From JAATGA01 sp047605605 (GTDB taxonomy: Bacteria; Pseudomonadota; Alphaproteobacteria; Rhodobacterales; Rhodobacteraceae), in assembly GCA_047605605.1 (NCBI GenBank), contig JASGFG010000091.1:1-13577 (forward strand): a DNA stretch of 13,577 nucleotides. Reading direction: 5' to 3'. Positions 8,123 to 13,577 of the stretch are shown piece after piece (within the stretch, counting starts at the first letter, position 1; each line of letters starts with the position of its first letter). Both the position numbers and the translations under genes were made by a program. The notes under the pieces are model-generated. The model did not search any database and was not told the origin of the DNA. It was given only the letters and a program-made list of their open reading frames with translations.

Positions 8123-8180
8123 AGGGGGCGCTCGCGCCCCCTCTTGGCCTGACGGCCAATTCACCCCCTGAGGATATTTT
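8123..8180 (+). repeat. Hairpin plus C-run/TATTTT module between divergent truA and ycjX
   Basis: On the plus strand there is a 9-bp stem with a 2-base loop (8123-8142, AGGGGGCGC/GCGCCCCCT). Next comes a 6-bp stem with a 4-base loop (8144-8159, TTGGCC/GGCCAA), then TCACCCCCTGAGGATATTTT (8161-8180). This is the same architecture and nearly the same tail as the module after truA, in inverted orientation. No plus-strand gene ends here, so a simple gene-end terminator does not explain it. It could be a leader attenuator for ycjX (98 bases before its ATG), a block to antisense transcription, or a dispersed repeat. The rest of 8063-8278 shows no gene. Confidence 0.55.
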
Positions 8181-8278
8181 CGCAGAGAGGATGAACGATC
8201 CGTCGGCAGGGACTTGGCTTTCCCCCTACCCGGCGCGGGGGTTGCACCCTATCTTGCCTGCGAAAGACGAGGGGCGGA

Positions 8279-9679
8279 ATGGGTCTGACCGACAGCTTGA
8301 CCGGCGCGCTGACCGGGGTGTTCCATACCGTGACCGGCGGATTGCTGGCCGACGACACGATACGTCTGGGCGTGACCGGCCTGTCGCGCGCGGGCAAGAC
8401 GGTGTTCATCACCGGGCTGGTCGCCAACCTGCTGGACCGGGGGCGGATGCCGCAACTGAAGGGCGCAGGCCGGATCGAGGCCGCATTCCTGCAACCGCAG
8501 CCCGACGACACGCTGCCCCGCTTCGACTACGAAGGGCATCTGGCCGCGCTGACCGGCGACAATCCGCGCTGGCCCGAGTCGACCCGCGCGGTATCGGAAC
8601 TGCGGCTGTCGTTTCGCATCCGTCCCGACGGGTTCCTGTCGGGCTTGCAAGGGACGCGCACCCTGCATCTGGACATCGTCGACTATCCCGGCGAATGGCT
8701 GCTGGACCTGTCACTGCTGGACAAATCATACGAGCAATGGTCCGATGAAACGCTGGACCGCCTGTCCCGCCGCGCGCAGGGGGCCGATTTCCTTGCCACC
8801 GCGCGGGCCGAGGATGGGGCGCTGCGGCTGGACGAGGCGCGCGCCCAGGATCTGGCCGCGCTTTTCACCGCCTATCTGAATGCCGCGCGCGAGGCGGGCT
8901 ATTCCGACTGCACGCCGGGGCGGTTCCTGCTGCCGGGGGAACTGGCCGGATCGCCGGTCCTGACCTTTGCCCCCCTGCCAAAGCCCGCCGAGGCGCCGCG
9001 CAACTCGCTCTGGCGCGAGATGGAGCGGCGGTATGAGGCCTACAAGGACAAGGTGGTCAAACCCTTCTTCCGCAACCATTTCGCCCGGATCGACCGGCAG
9101 GTGGTTCTGGTCGACGTGCTGGGCGCGATCCATCAGGGCCCGCGCGCGGTCGAGGACCTGCGCCGCACCATGGCCGAGGTGCTGGCCGCGTTCCGGCCCG
9201 GCCGCAACGGCTGGCTGACCGCGCTGCTGGGGGGCAGGCGGGTGGAACGCATCCTGTTCGCGGCCACCAAGGCCGACCACCTGCATCATACCCAGCACCC
9301 CGCCCTGACCGCCATCACCGAGGCGCTGCTGCGCGATGCCAAGGCGCGGGCCGATTTCGCCGGCGCCCAGACGGCGGCGATGTCGCTGGCCGGCCTGCGC
9401 GCCACCGTCGAGGAGACGATCCCTCGCAATGGCGAGGACATCGGCGCCGTCCGCGGTCGCCTGCCGAACGGCAAACAGGCGGCGATGTATCCCGGCGAAT
9501 TGCCGCGCGACCCGGCCCGCATCCTGTCGCCCGCACGCGAGGGGGCGGAAAAATGGCTCGATGCCGATTACGGCCTGATGACATTCGCCCCCGCCCGGCT
9601 GACGCTGAAACCGGGCGAGGGGCCGCCGCATATCCGGCTGGACCGGGCGGCGGAGTTCCTGATCGGCGACAGGATCTGA
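8279..9679 (+). CDS. ycjX: YcjX family Ras-like GTP-binding protein (DUF463)
   Basis: The 466-residue length matches the YcjX/DUF463 family. A P-loop GLSRAGKT lies at residues 34-41, within the characteristic GVTGLSRAGKTVFITGLVANLL. The LDIVDYPGEWLLDL block (131-144) is the Walker B/switch region, and TKAD (330-333) sits where Ras-like GTPases have N/TKxD. The C-terminus (HIRLDRAAEFLIGD) is also typical. In enterobacteria, ycjX and ycjF are linked to the phage-shock (membrane stress) regulon; the role in alphaproteobacteria is not well defined. GAGGGGCGGA directly before the ATG is a good ribosome binding site. The next gene starts one base after this stop codon, so the two are surely cotranscribed. 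No psp regulator gene is present in the window. Confidence 0.95.
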   Translation: MGLTDSLTGALTGVFHTVTGGLLADDTIRLGVTGLSRAGKTVFITGLVANLLDRGRMPQLKGAGRIEAAFLQPQPDDTLPRFDYEGHLAALTGDNPRWPESTRAVSELRLSFRIRPDGFLSGLQGTRTLHLDIVDYPGEWLLDLSLLDKSYEQWSDETLDRLSRRAQGADFLATARAEDGALRLDEARAQDLAALFTAYLNAAREAGYSDCTPGRFLLPGELAGSPVLTFAPLPKPAEAPRNSLWREMERRYEAYKDKVVKPFFRNHFARIDRQVVLVDVLGAIHQGPRAVEDLRRTMAEVLAAFRPGRNGWLTALLGGRRVERILFAATKADHLHHTQHPALTAITEALLRDAKARADFAGAQTAAMSLAGLRATVEETIPRNGEDIGAVRGRLPNGKQAAMYPGELPRDPARILSPAREGAEKWLDADYGLMTFAPARLTLKPGEGPPHIRLDRAAEFLIGDRI

Positions 9680-9680
9680 G

Positions 9681-10688
9681 ATGAGCGATGACACCGAACG
9701 CCGCCGCGGCCCGCTGCTGATCGAACTCGAAGGCGAGGCCGACCCCTCGCTGGCCCCGCCCGTCCCGGATGCCGAGGCCGCGGGGGCCGCCATGCAGGCG
9801 GCCGCGCGGATCATGACGCGCCGCCGCTCGGCCCTGTCGCGCTTTGCGACATGGGTGTTCGGCACGCTGTTCACCTTTGTGCTGTCGGTCGCCGCCTGGG
9901 ATTTCGTGACGGGTCTGTTCACCGAAAACCGCACGCTCGGCACCATCGCCCTGGTGCTGGTGGCGCTGGCGCTGCTGGTGGTGCTGATCTATGCGGCCAA
10001 GGAGGTGACGGCCTTCGCCCGCCTGTCCCGCCTTGACCATCTGCACAGACAGGCGGCCGAGGCGCGGCTTTCGGCCGACCTGAAAGACGCCCGCCATGTC
10101 GCCGATGCGGTCAAGTCGCTTTATGCCAACCGCGCCGAACTGGCATGGGCGCGCGCGCATCTGTCGGAGCGAGAGCCCGAGATCATGGATGCCGATGCGA
10201 TCCTGTCGCTGACAGAGGCCGAACTTCTCGCCCCCCTCGACCGCGCCGCCCAGGCCGAGGTCGAGGCGGCGGCGCGGCTGGTGGCCACCGCGACGGCGAT
10301 CATCCCGCTGGCCCTGGCCGATGTGGCGACCGCGCTCTGGTCGAACCTGCGGATGGTGCGGCGGATCGCCGAAATCTATGGCGGCCGGGCCGGCTCCTTC
10401 GGTTCCCTGCGCCTGCTTCGCCGGGTGTTCGCCAGCCTTCTGACCGCAGGGGCCGTCGCGCTGACCGATGACATGCTGGGGTCCATCGCCGGAGGCGGGA
10501 TCCTGTCGCGCCTGTCCCGCCGCTTTGGCGAAGGCGTGGTGAACGGCGCGCTGACCGCGCGCCTCGGCATCGCCGCGATGGAGGTGTGCCGCCCGATGCC
10601 CTTCGTCACCCTGCCGCGCCCCGGCGTCAGCGCGATCACCAGCCGCGCCTTGGCAGGGCTGATCCCCACCGGCAGCAAGGTGGACTGA
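9681..10688 (+). CDS. ycjF: YcjF family inner membrane protein (DUF697, TIGR01620)
   Basis: This 335-residue protein has a charged, proline-rich cytoplasmic N-terminus. Two clear membrane helices follow (about residues 54-78 and 86-106), then a long soluble stretch rich in Ala, Glu and Arg (about 107-200). The C-terminal DUF697 region has further hydrophobic segments (about 202-222 and 250-275) and the block NGALTARLGIAAMEVCRPMPF. This order and the position directly after ycjX identify it as YcjF/TIGR01620, the usual membrane partner of the YcjX GTPase. AGGA at 9671-9674, inside the end of ycjX, serves as its ribosome binding site, and one base separates the genes, so translation is probably coupled. 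It ends 63 bases before the convergent transporter gene, with a hairpin module between them. Confidence 0.92.
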   Translation: MSDDTERRRGPLLIELEGEADPSLAPPVPDAEAAGAAMQAAARIMTRRRSALSRFATWVFGTLFTFVLSVAAWDFVTGLFTENRTLGTIALVLVALALLVVLIYAAKEVTAFARLSRLDHLHRQAAEARLSADLKDARHVADAVKSLYANRAELAWARAHLSEREPEIMDADAILSLTEAELLAPLDRAAQAEVEAAARLVATATAIIPLALADVATALWSNLRMVRRIAEIYGGRAGSFGSLRLLRRVFASLLTAGAVALTDDMLGSIAGGGILSRLSRRFGEGVVNGALTARLGIAAMEVCRPMPFVTLPRPGVSAITSRALAGLIPTGSKVD

Positions 10689-10703
10689 CCCCGCTTTCCC
10701 TTT

Positions 10704-10738
10704 GAAAAATACTCCGGGGCCCGGGGCAGCGCCCCGGG
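10704..10738 (-). terminator. Probable terminator between convergent ycjF and transporter genes
   Basis: On the minus strand after the transporter stop there is a hairpin with an 8-bp stem and 3-base loop (10720-10738, CCCGGGGC/GCCCCGGG). It is followed by CCCCGGAGTATTTTTC (10704-10719), ending in five Ts. It resembles the truA-side modules (C-run, GAG, TATTTT) but is shorter. The orientation fits termination of the minus-strand transporter; the GC hairpin may also slow plus-strand transcripts leaving ycjF. Confidence 0.6.
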
Positions 10739-10751
10739 GCATCCGCGCGTC

Positions 10752-11915
10752 CTACGCCCGGACGACCTGCCTCTCCGACACCCGCGCCATCAGCGGCGCC
10801 AGCACCAGCACCGCCCCCAGCATGATCGCCGCCGCCACAAAGGCCGCCCGCAGCCCGAACAGGCCAGCCACGAAACCCACACCCGGCGGGCCGATGAAAT
10901 AGCCGAAATAGCCCAGCAGCGTCGCCCGCGCCACGGCGCGCGCCCGCGCCTCGGGCGCCGCCAGCCGCCCGGTCAGCGAAAAGGCCGTCGGCGCGATCAC
11001 CGAACTGCCGATGCCCATGACGATGAAACCGGCATAGGCCATCGCCGGGCTGACCGCCGCCGCCGCCGTCAGCGCCCCGCAGGCCGAGACCACCGCCCCG
11101 CCCGTCAACAGCGCCGCCGGGGCGATGCGCGAGGCCAGCCCCTGCCCCCCCAGCCGCGCGATCCCCATGGTCAGCGCCAGGACCGCCGGTCCCATCGCCC
11201 CTTCGGCCGGCGATCCGCCCAGCGTCTTTTCGATATGCAGGGCGGACCAGCTTTCAGCGGCATTCTCGGTCAGAAAGGCGATCAGCACGATGCCGCCGCC
11301 GATCAGCGGCACCAGTCCCAACCCCGTCGCCCCCGCCCCCTTCGGCCGGCGCAGGCCAAAGATGCGCCCGTCCCGCTCTGCCGAGGCGAGCGCCAGCCCC
11401 GCCGCAACCGCCGCCATCGTGCCCAGAACCCAGGCCGGCCCCCAACCTGCCGCCCGCATCGCGCCGGTGGCCAGCGCGCCGCCCGCATAGCCAAAAGAAT
11501 AGGCTGCGTGGCACAGGTTCATCAGATGAAGGCCGCGCCGGTTCTCGATCTCGGCCACGCGCGCATTCATCAGCACGTCCGTCAGGCCGGTTCCGATGCC
11601 GCAGCAGATCATGGCCAGCGGAAACAGCGCCGCGACCGAGACCTGACCGGGCAGGACGAAAGCCGCCGCCATGACCAGACAGGACACCGGCAGGGCCACC
11701 CGCCCCAACCCGCCGCTGATCGCCGGAGCCAGCAGCATCGCCGCCACCGCCGCCATCGGCGTCGCCAGCAGCAGCAGACCCAGTTCGCCCTCGGCCACAC
11801 CCAGCTGCGCCTTGATATCCGGCAACGCCGCCGCAAACGTGCCCCACAGCACGCCCATGGCAGCAAAGGCCGCCAGTCCGGGCCGTGAGACGGAAAGAAG
11901 GGCGGGCAGAGGCAT
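10752..11915 (-). CDS. Major facilitator superfamily transporter, YbjJ-like
   Basis: This polytopic inner-membrane protein has 387 residues from the ATG at 11913-11915. An in-frame GTG at 11934-11936 would add seven residues (VFPCEKP). Neither start has a strong ribosome binding site, so the start is uncertain. The family blocks are those of the YbjJ/FucP-like branch: GVLWGTFAAALPDIKAQLG (21-39), DVLMNARVAEIENRRG (113-128) with HAAYSFGYAGGA after it, and LTENAAESWSALHIEKTLGG (215-234) near the centre. The loop ARLGGQGLASRIAP (253-266) follows. The length fits twelve membrane helices. The substrate cannot be read from the sequence; relatives are annotated as sugar or drug transporters without much proof. 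It stands alone, convergent with ycjF, and is the last chromosomal gene before the accessory end of the window. Confidence 0.9.
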   Translation of the reverse strand: MPLPALLSVSRPGLAAFAAMGVLWGTFAAALPDIKAQLGVAEGELGLLLLATPMAAVAAMLLAPAISGGLGRVALPVSCLVMAAAFVLPGQVSVAALFPLAMICCGIGTGLTDVLMNARVAEIENRRGLHLMNLCHAAYSFGYAGGALATGAMRAAGWGPAWVLGTMAAVAAGLALASAERDGRIFGLRRPKGAGATGLGLVPLIGGGIVLIAFLTENAAESWSALHIEKTLGGSPAEGAMGPAVLALTMGIARLGGQGLASRIAPAALLTGGAVVSACGALTAAAAVSPAMAYAGFIVMGIGSSVIAPTAFSLTGRLAAPEARARAVARATLLGYFGYFIGPPGVGFVAGLFGLRAAFVAAAIMLGAVLVLAPLMARVSERQVVRA

Positions 11916-12210
11916 GGGCTTTTCGCAGGGGAACACCTGCCCGACCTATCCGAGCGCGCGGCGGCCCACAAGGGCGGCCGGGGACGCGGCGCAAGGGGAT
12001 CAGATCAGCCAGTCCTGCCCCTGCTTTCGGTGGCGTGAGGCCCCGAATGGTCACGCGTTTGCCAACATGGTTGCATTAAGCCGCCGCTCTCGATGACGTG
12101 AAGCCCCGGTCGCCGAAAGTCGCTCCGGCGCACGGCGGGCAGGACGGGTCTTGCCCTCGGGAAAAGGGGGGGGAAAAGGGGGGTGATGCCGAGCTGGAGC
12201 GGATCGGGGA
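11916..12210. other. Gene-free spacer between transporter and insertion sequence
   Basis: About 295 bases hold no reading frame that resembles a protein. I see a GC-rich start region for the transporter, an imperfect dyad around 12058-12075 (TTTGCCAACATGGTTGCA), and two loosely similar 17-base stretches (12031-12047 and 12094-12110, 13 of 17 identical). There is also a G-rich tract at 12159-12183. None of these is a proven element. No tRNA or other structured RNA is apparent. Confidence 0.5.
12159..12183 (+). other. G-rich tract (G3-A4-G8-A4-G6), possible G-quadruplex
   Basis: The plus strand reads GGG, AAAA, eight Gs, AAAA and six Gs. This can be parsed as four runs of three or more Gs with short loops, the usual definition of a quadruplex-forming motif. 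It ends 27 bases before the left end of the insertion sequence. Formation in the cell is unproven, and a homopolymer run of this kind is also prone to sequencing or replication error. Confidence 0.5.
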
Positions 12211-12238
12211 TGACCTGCCTCCCGGAACGTCCCTCGGT
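12211..12238 (+). repeat. IS left terminal inverted repeat
   Basis: This end begins TGACCTGCC and continues with CCCGG and GTCCCTCGGT. It pairs with the right end (13437-13463) with one gap and a few mismatches, and marks the left boundary of the element. Confidence 0.85.
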
Positions 12239-12277
12239 TTAATGTAGAGTTTGCTTCATCACGAAGGAGCAGACGAA

Positions 12278-12541
12278 ATGAGGAAAAGCCGCTTCACCGA
12301 GGCGCAGATCATCGGAATGATCAAGGAACAGGAAGCCGGGATGGCGACGGCGGAGGTCTGTCGTCGGCATGGCCTGAGTCCGGCCACGTTCTACAAGCTC
12401 AAGGCCAAGTATGGCGGCATGGACGTATCCGATGCCCAGCGGCTGAAGACCCTTGAAGACGAGAACGGCAAGCTGAAGCGCCTTCTGGCGGACGCGATGC
12501 TGGACAACATCGTGCTCAAGGATTTGCTGGGAAAGCCCTGA
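12278..12541 (+). CDS. IS3-family transposase OrfA (helix-turn-helix protein)
   Basis: This 87-residue OrfA binds the IS ends and supplies the N-terminal part of the OrfAB transposase. I start it at the ATG at 12278-12280 (MRKSRFTEAQIIGMIKEQE), the family's usual start; AAGGAG lies about 8 bases upstream. An in-frame start 27 bases earlier adds nothing recognisable. Residues about 5-47 are the helix-turn-helix (AEVCRRHGLSPATFYKLKAKYGG). Residues about 55-84 are a short coiled coil with heptad positions L59, L66, A73 and L80, as used for multimerisation. The stop TGA at 12539-12541 lies just after the slippery site. It matches IS407-group OrfA proteins well. Confidence 0.94.
   Translation: MRKSRFTEAQIIGMIKEQEAGMATAEVCRRHGLSPATFYKLKAKYGGMDVSDAQRLKTLEDENGKLKRLLADAMLDNIVLKDLLGKP
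12529..12535 (+). other. Probable -1 programmed frameshift heptamer (GGGAAAG)
   Basis: In the OrfA frame the ribosome reads CTG GGA AAG CCC TGA. The heptamer G GGA AAG fits the X XXY YYZ slippery rule. A -1 slip gives GGG AAA GCC CTG ACG, which runs without a stop into the orfB frame. This would produce the OrfAB transposase, as is usual in the IS3 family. I did not find a strong downstream stimulatory structure by eye. Confidence 0.65.
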
Positions 12542-12552
12542 CGACACCGAAG

Positions 12553-13437
12553 GTGCGGCGGGAGGCGGTGCTGAGGGCGATGCGGGATCACGATATCTCG
12601 CAACGCCGGGCCTGCGTTCTGATCGGTGTCGATCCGAAGACGGTGCGGCGAGAGCGGCCGCCCGACAATCCGGATATCCGCAAAGCCATGCAGGAGATCG
12701 CGGCTGTGCGCCGCCGGTTCGGCTATCGGCGGATCGGTCTGTTGCTGGAGCGCAGAGGCATGCTGATGAACCCGAAGAAACTGTATCGGCTCTACCGCGA
12801 GGAAGGGTTGTCAGTCAGGCGGCGACGCGGCCGCAAACGGGCCCGTGGCATGCGCACACCGATGCCCCTGGCTCTGATTCCGAACCAACGCTGGTCGCTG
12901 GACTTTGTCGCCGACACGTTCGGGGCGTCGCGCAAGTTCCGGATCTTGGCAGTCATCGACGATTGCTGCCGAGAGAACCTGTGCCTGATCGCCGACACCA
13001 GCGTCTCGGGCGCCAGGGTGGCGCGTGAGCTGGATGCGTTGGTGCGGATATACGGCAAGCCGGCTTGCATCGTCAGCGACAACGGGACCGAGTTCACCAG
13101 CCGCGCTATCCTGAAGTGGGCCGAACAGAATAACGTCGCCTGGCACTACATCGATCCCGGCAAGCCGCAGCAGAACGCCTTCATCGAAAGCTTCAATGGC
13201 AGTCTGCGCGACGAGTTGTTGAACGAAGAGATCTTCGACACCCTCGATGATGCCCGCCGCAAGATCGCCCTTTGGCGCTACGACTACAACGCCGTCAGGC
13301 CGCACTCCTCGCTCGGAAACCTGACGCCGCTCGAAGCGCGCCGGACGCTTGCCCTACTTGAGGACACCGCACCCGCCGCGCTTGCCATGACACCAACCGC
13401 CAACTACCAATCTCAAACCAGCAGACTCTCGTTATGA
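12553..13437 (+). CDS. IS3-family transposase OrfB (DDE integrase core)
   Basis: The coordinates start at a GTG giving 294 residues. The frame is open further upstream into the orfA overlap, and the working enzyme is probably the OrfAB fusion made by frameshifting at 12529-12535. Residues about 46-101 are the HTH_21-type region (RRRFGYRRIGLLLERRG). The rve/DDE catalytic core follows from about 107. The acidic triad is visible: Asp117 in WSLDFVAD, Asp176 in VSDNGTEF and Glu212 in AFIESFNG, with 35 residues between the last two as in the classic DD(35)E spacing. The motif YNAVRPHSSLGNLTP near the C-terminus is characteristic. The stop codon overlaps the right inverted repeat. Nothing is truncated or mutated. 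Confidence 0.95.
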   Translation: MRREAVLRAMRDHDISQRRACVLIGVDPKTVRRERPPDNPDIRKAMQEIAAVRRRFGYRRIGLLLERRGMLMNPKKLYRLYREEGLSVRRRRGRKRARGMRTPMPLALIPNQRWSLDFVADTFGASRKFRILAVIDDCCRENLCLIADTSVSGARVARELDALVRIYGKPACIVSDNGTEFTSRAILKWAEQNNVAWHYIDPGKPQQNAFIESFNGSLRDELLNEEIFDTLDDARRKIALWRYDYNAVRPHSSLGNLTPLEARRTLALLEDTAPAALAMTPTANYQSQTSRLSL

Positions 13438-13463
13438 CCGAGGGACCGCCGGGGGGCAGGTCA
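13437..13463 (-). repeat. IS right terminal inverted repeat
   Basis: Read on the minus strand it begins TGACCTGCC, then CCCCGG and GTCCCTCGGT, matching the left end with one gap. It begins at the last base of the orfB stop codon and ends in CA, as IS3 elements do. Confidence 0.85.
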
Positions 13464-13474
13464 GGCTTTGTCGG

Positions 13475-13577
13475 GCTGGAGAGCTGGAGAGCTGGAGAGC
13501 TGGAGAGCTGGAGAGCTGGAGAGCTGGAGAGCTGGAGAGCTGGAGAGCTGGAGAGCTGGAGAGCTGGAGAGCTGGAG
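13475..13577. repeat. Perfect 8-bp tandem repeat (GCTGGAGA), about 12.9 copies, runs off the edge
   Basis: The octamer GCTGGAGA repeats without a single mismatch for 103 bases up to the last base of the window, so the true length is unknown. It starts 12 bases after the IS right end. The period is not a multiple of three, and no stop codon occurs in any of the six frames. The plus strand would encode repeats of AGELESWR in every frame and the minus strand repeats of SPALQLSS. No spacers separate the units, so it is not a CRISPR array. Whether it lies in a gene cannot be told from here. Confidence 0.97.

Larger units (their letters stand above)
12211..13463 (+). mobile_element. IS3-family insertion sequence, IS407-group-like, complete
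   Basis: The 1253-bp element has 5'-TG...CA-3' ends, imperfect terminal inverted repeats, and two overlapping frames (orfA and orfB) in a -1 relationship. This is the standard IS3 plan, and its length is normal for the IS407 group. Both frames are full length with no internal stops, so it looks recent and possibly active. Flanking bases are GGGA on the left and GGCT on the right, so the expected short target duplication is absent. I cannot name the specific IS without a database comparison. Confidence 0.9.

Noticed and set aside
8242..8257. Sigma-54-like sequence TTGCAC-N6-TTGC before ycjX
   Set aside because: Attractive because ycjX can belong to the phage-shock regulon, but the spacing is one base too long and the -24 GG is TG.
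11254..12054. A 266-codon minus-strand frame overlapping the transporter
   Set aside because: It is an out-of-frame reading of the transporter gene; the other frame has continuous YbjJ-like motifs and membrane helices.
12058..12075. Imperfect dyad TTTGCCAACATGGTTGCA upstream of the transporter
   Set aside because: Arms match only partly (about 10 of 14 positions), no promoter is clear beside it, and no regulator gene is adjacent.
12031..12110. Two similar stretches containing CGTGA and GCCCCG
   Set aside because: They match at only 13 of 17 positions in GC-rich DNA, with no third copy and no structure.
13475..13577. CRISPR array
   Set aside because: The units are 8 bp and directly adjacent with no spacers, and there are no cas genes.

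Overview
The window is GC-rich, densely coded alphaproteobacterial DNA. The proteins look like those of the Rhodobacteraceae, perhaps Paracoccus; this is an impression from protein style and base composition, not a search result. It reads as ordinary chromosome at the left and becomes accessory at the right, where an insertion sequence and a short tandem repeat run to the last base. Both window edges cut through features.

Layout. 1-341 (-) is the 5' part of a VanZ-family membrane protein, cut by the left edge. 422-7052 (-) is a tight three-gene operon, transcribed right to left: a 1114-residue transglutaminase-like/DUF2126 predicted amidoligase, a 796-residue circularly permuted ATP-grasp/alpha-E fusion, and a 290-residue stand-alone transglutaminase-like protein. 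7292-8062 (-) is truA. 8279-10688 (+) is a coupled ycjX-ycjF pair (Ras-like GTPase and DUF697 membrane partner). 10752-11915 (-) is a YbjJ-like major facilitator transporter. 12211-13463 is a complete IS3-family (IS407-group-like) element with orfA, orfB, a slippery frameshift heptamer and imperfect terminal inverted repeats. 13475-13577 is a perfect 8-bp tandem repeat.

The most system-like part is the three-gene operon. It combines two predicted ATP-dependent amide-bond-forming modules (ATP-grasp and glutamine-synthetase-like amidoligase) with two papain-fold thiol domains that keep their Cys-His-Asp triads. Comparative genomics has proposed that such sets make and trim a peptide or peptide tag, but I know of no established product. 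The Anbu proteasome-like peptidase often linked to these genes is not in the window.

Between genes, a recurring module (GC-rich hairpins, then a C-run, GAG and TATTTT) occurs at three places: after truA, after the transporter, and, unexpectedly, between the divergent truA and ycjX genes. The two copies around truA are nearly identical and point outward. At the right end, the IS lacks an exact target duplication and lies between a G-rich tract and the octanucleotide array.
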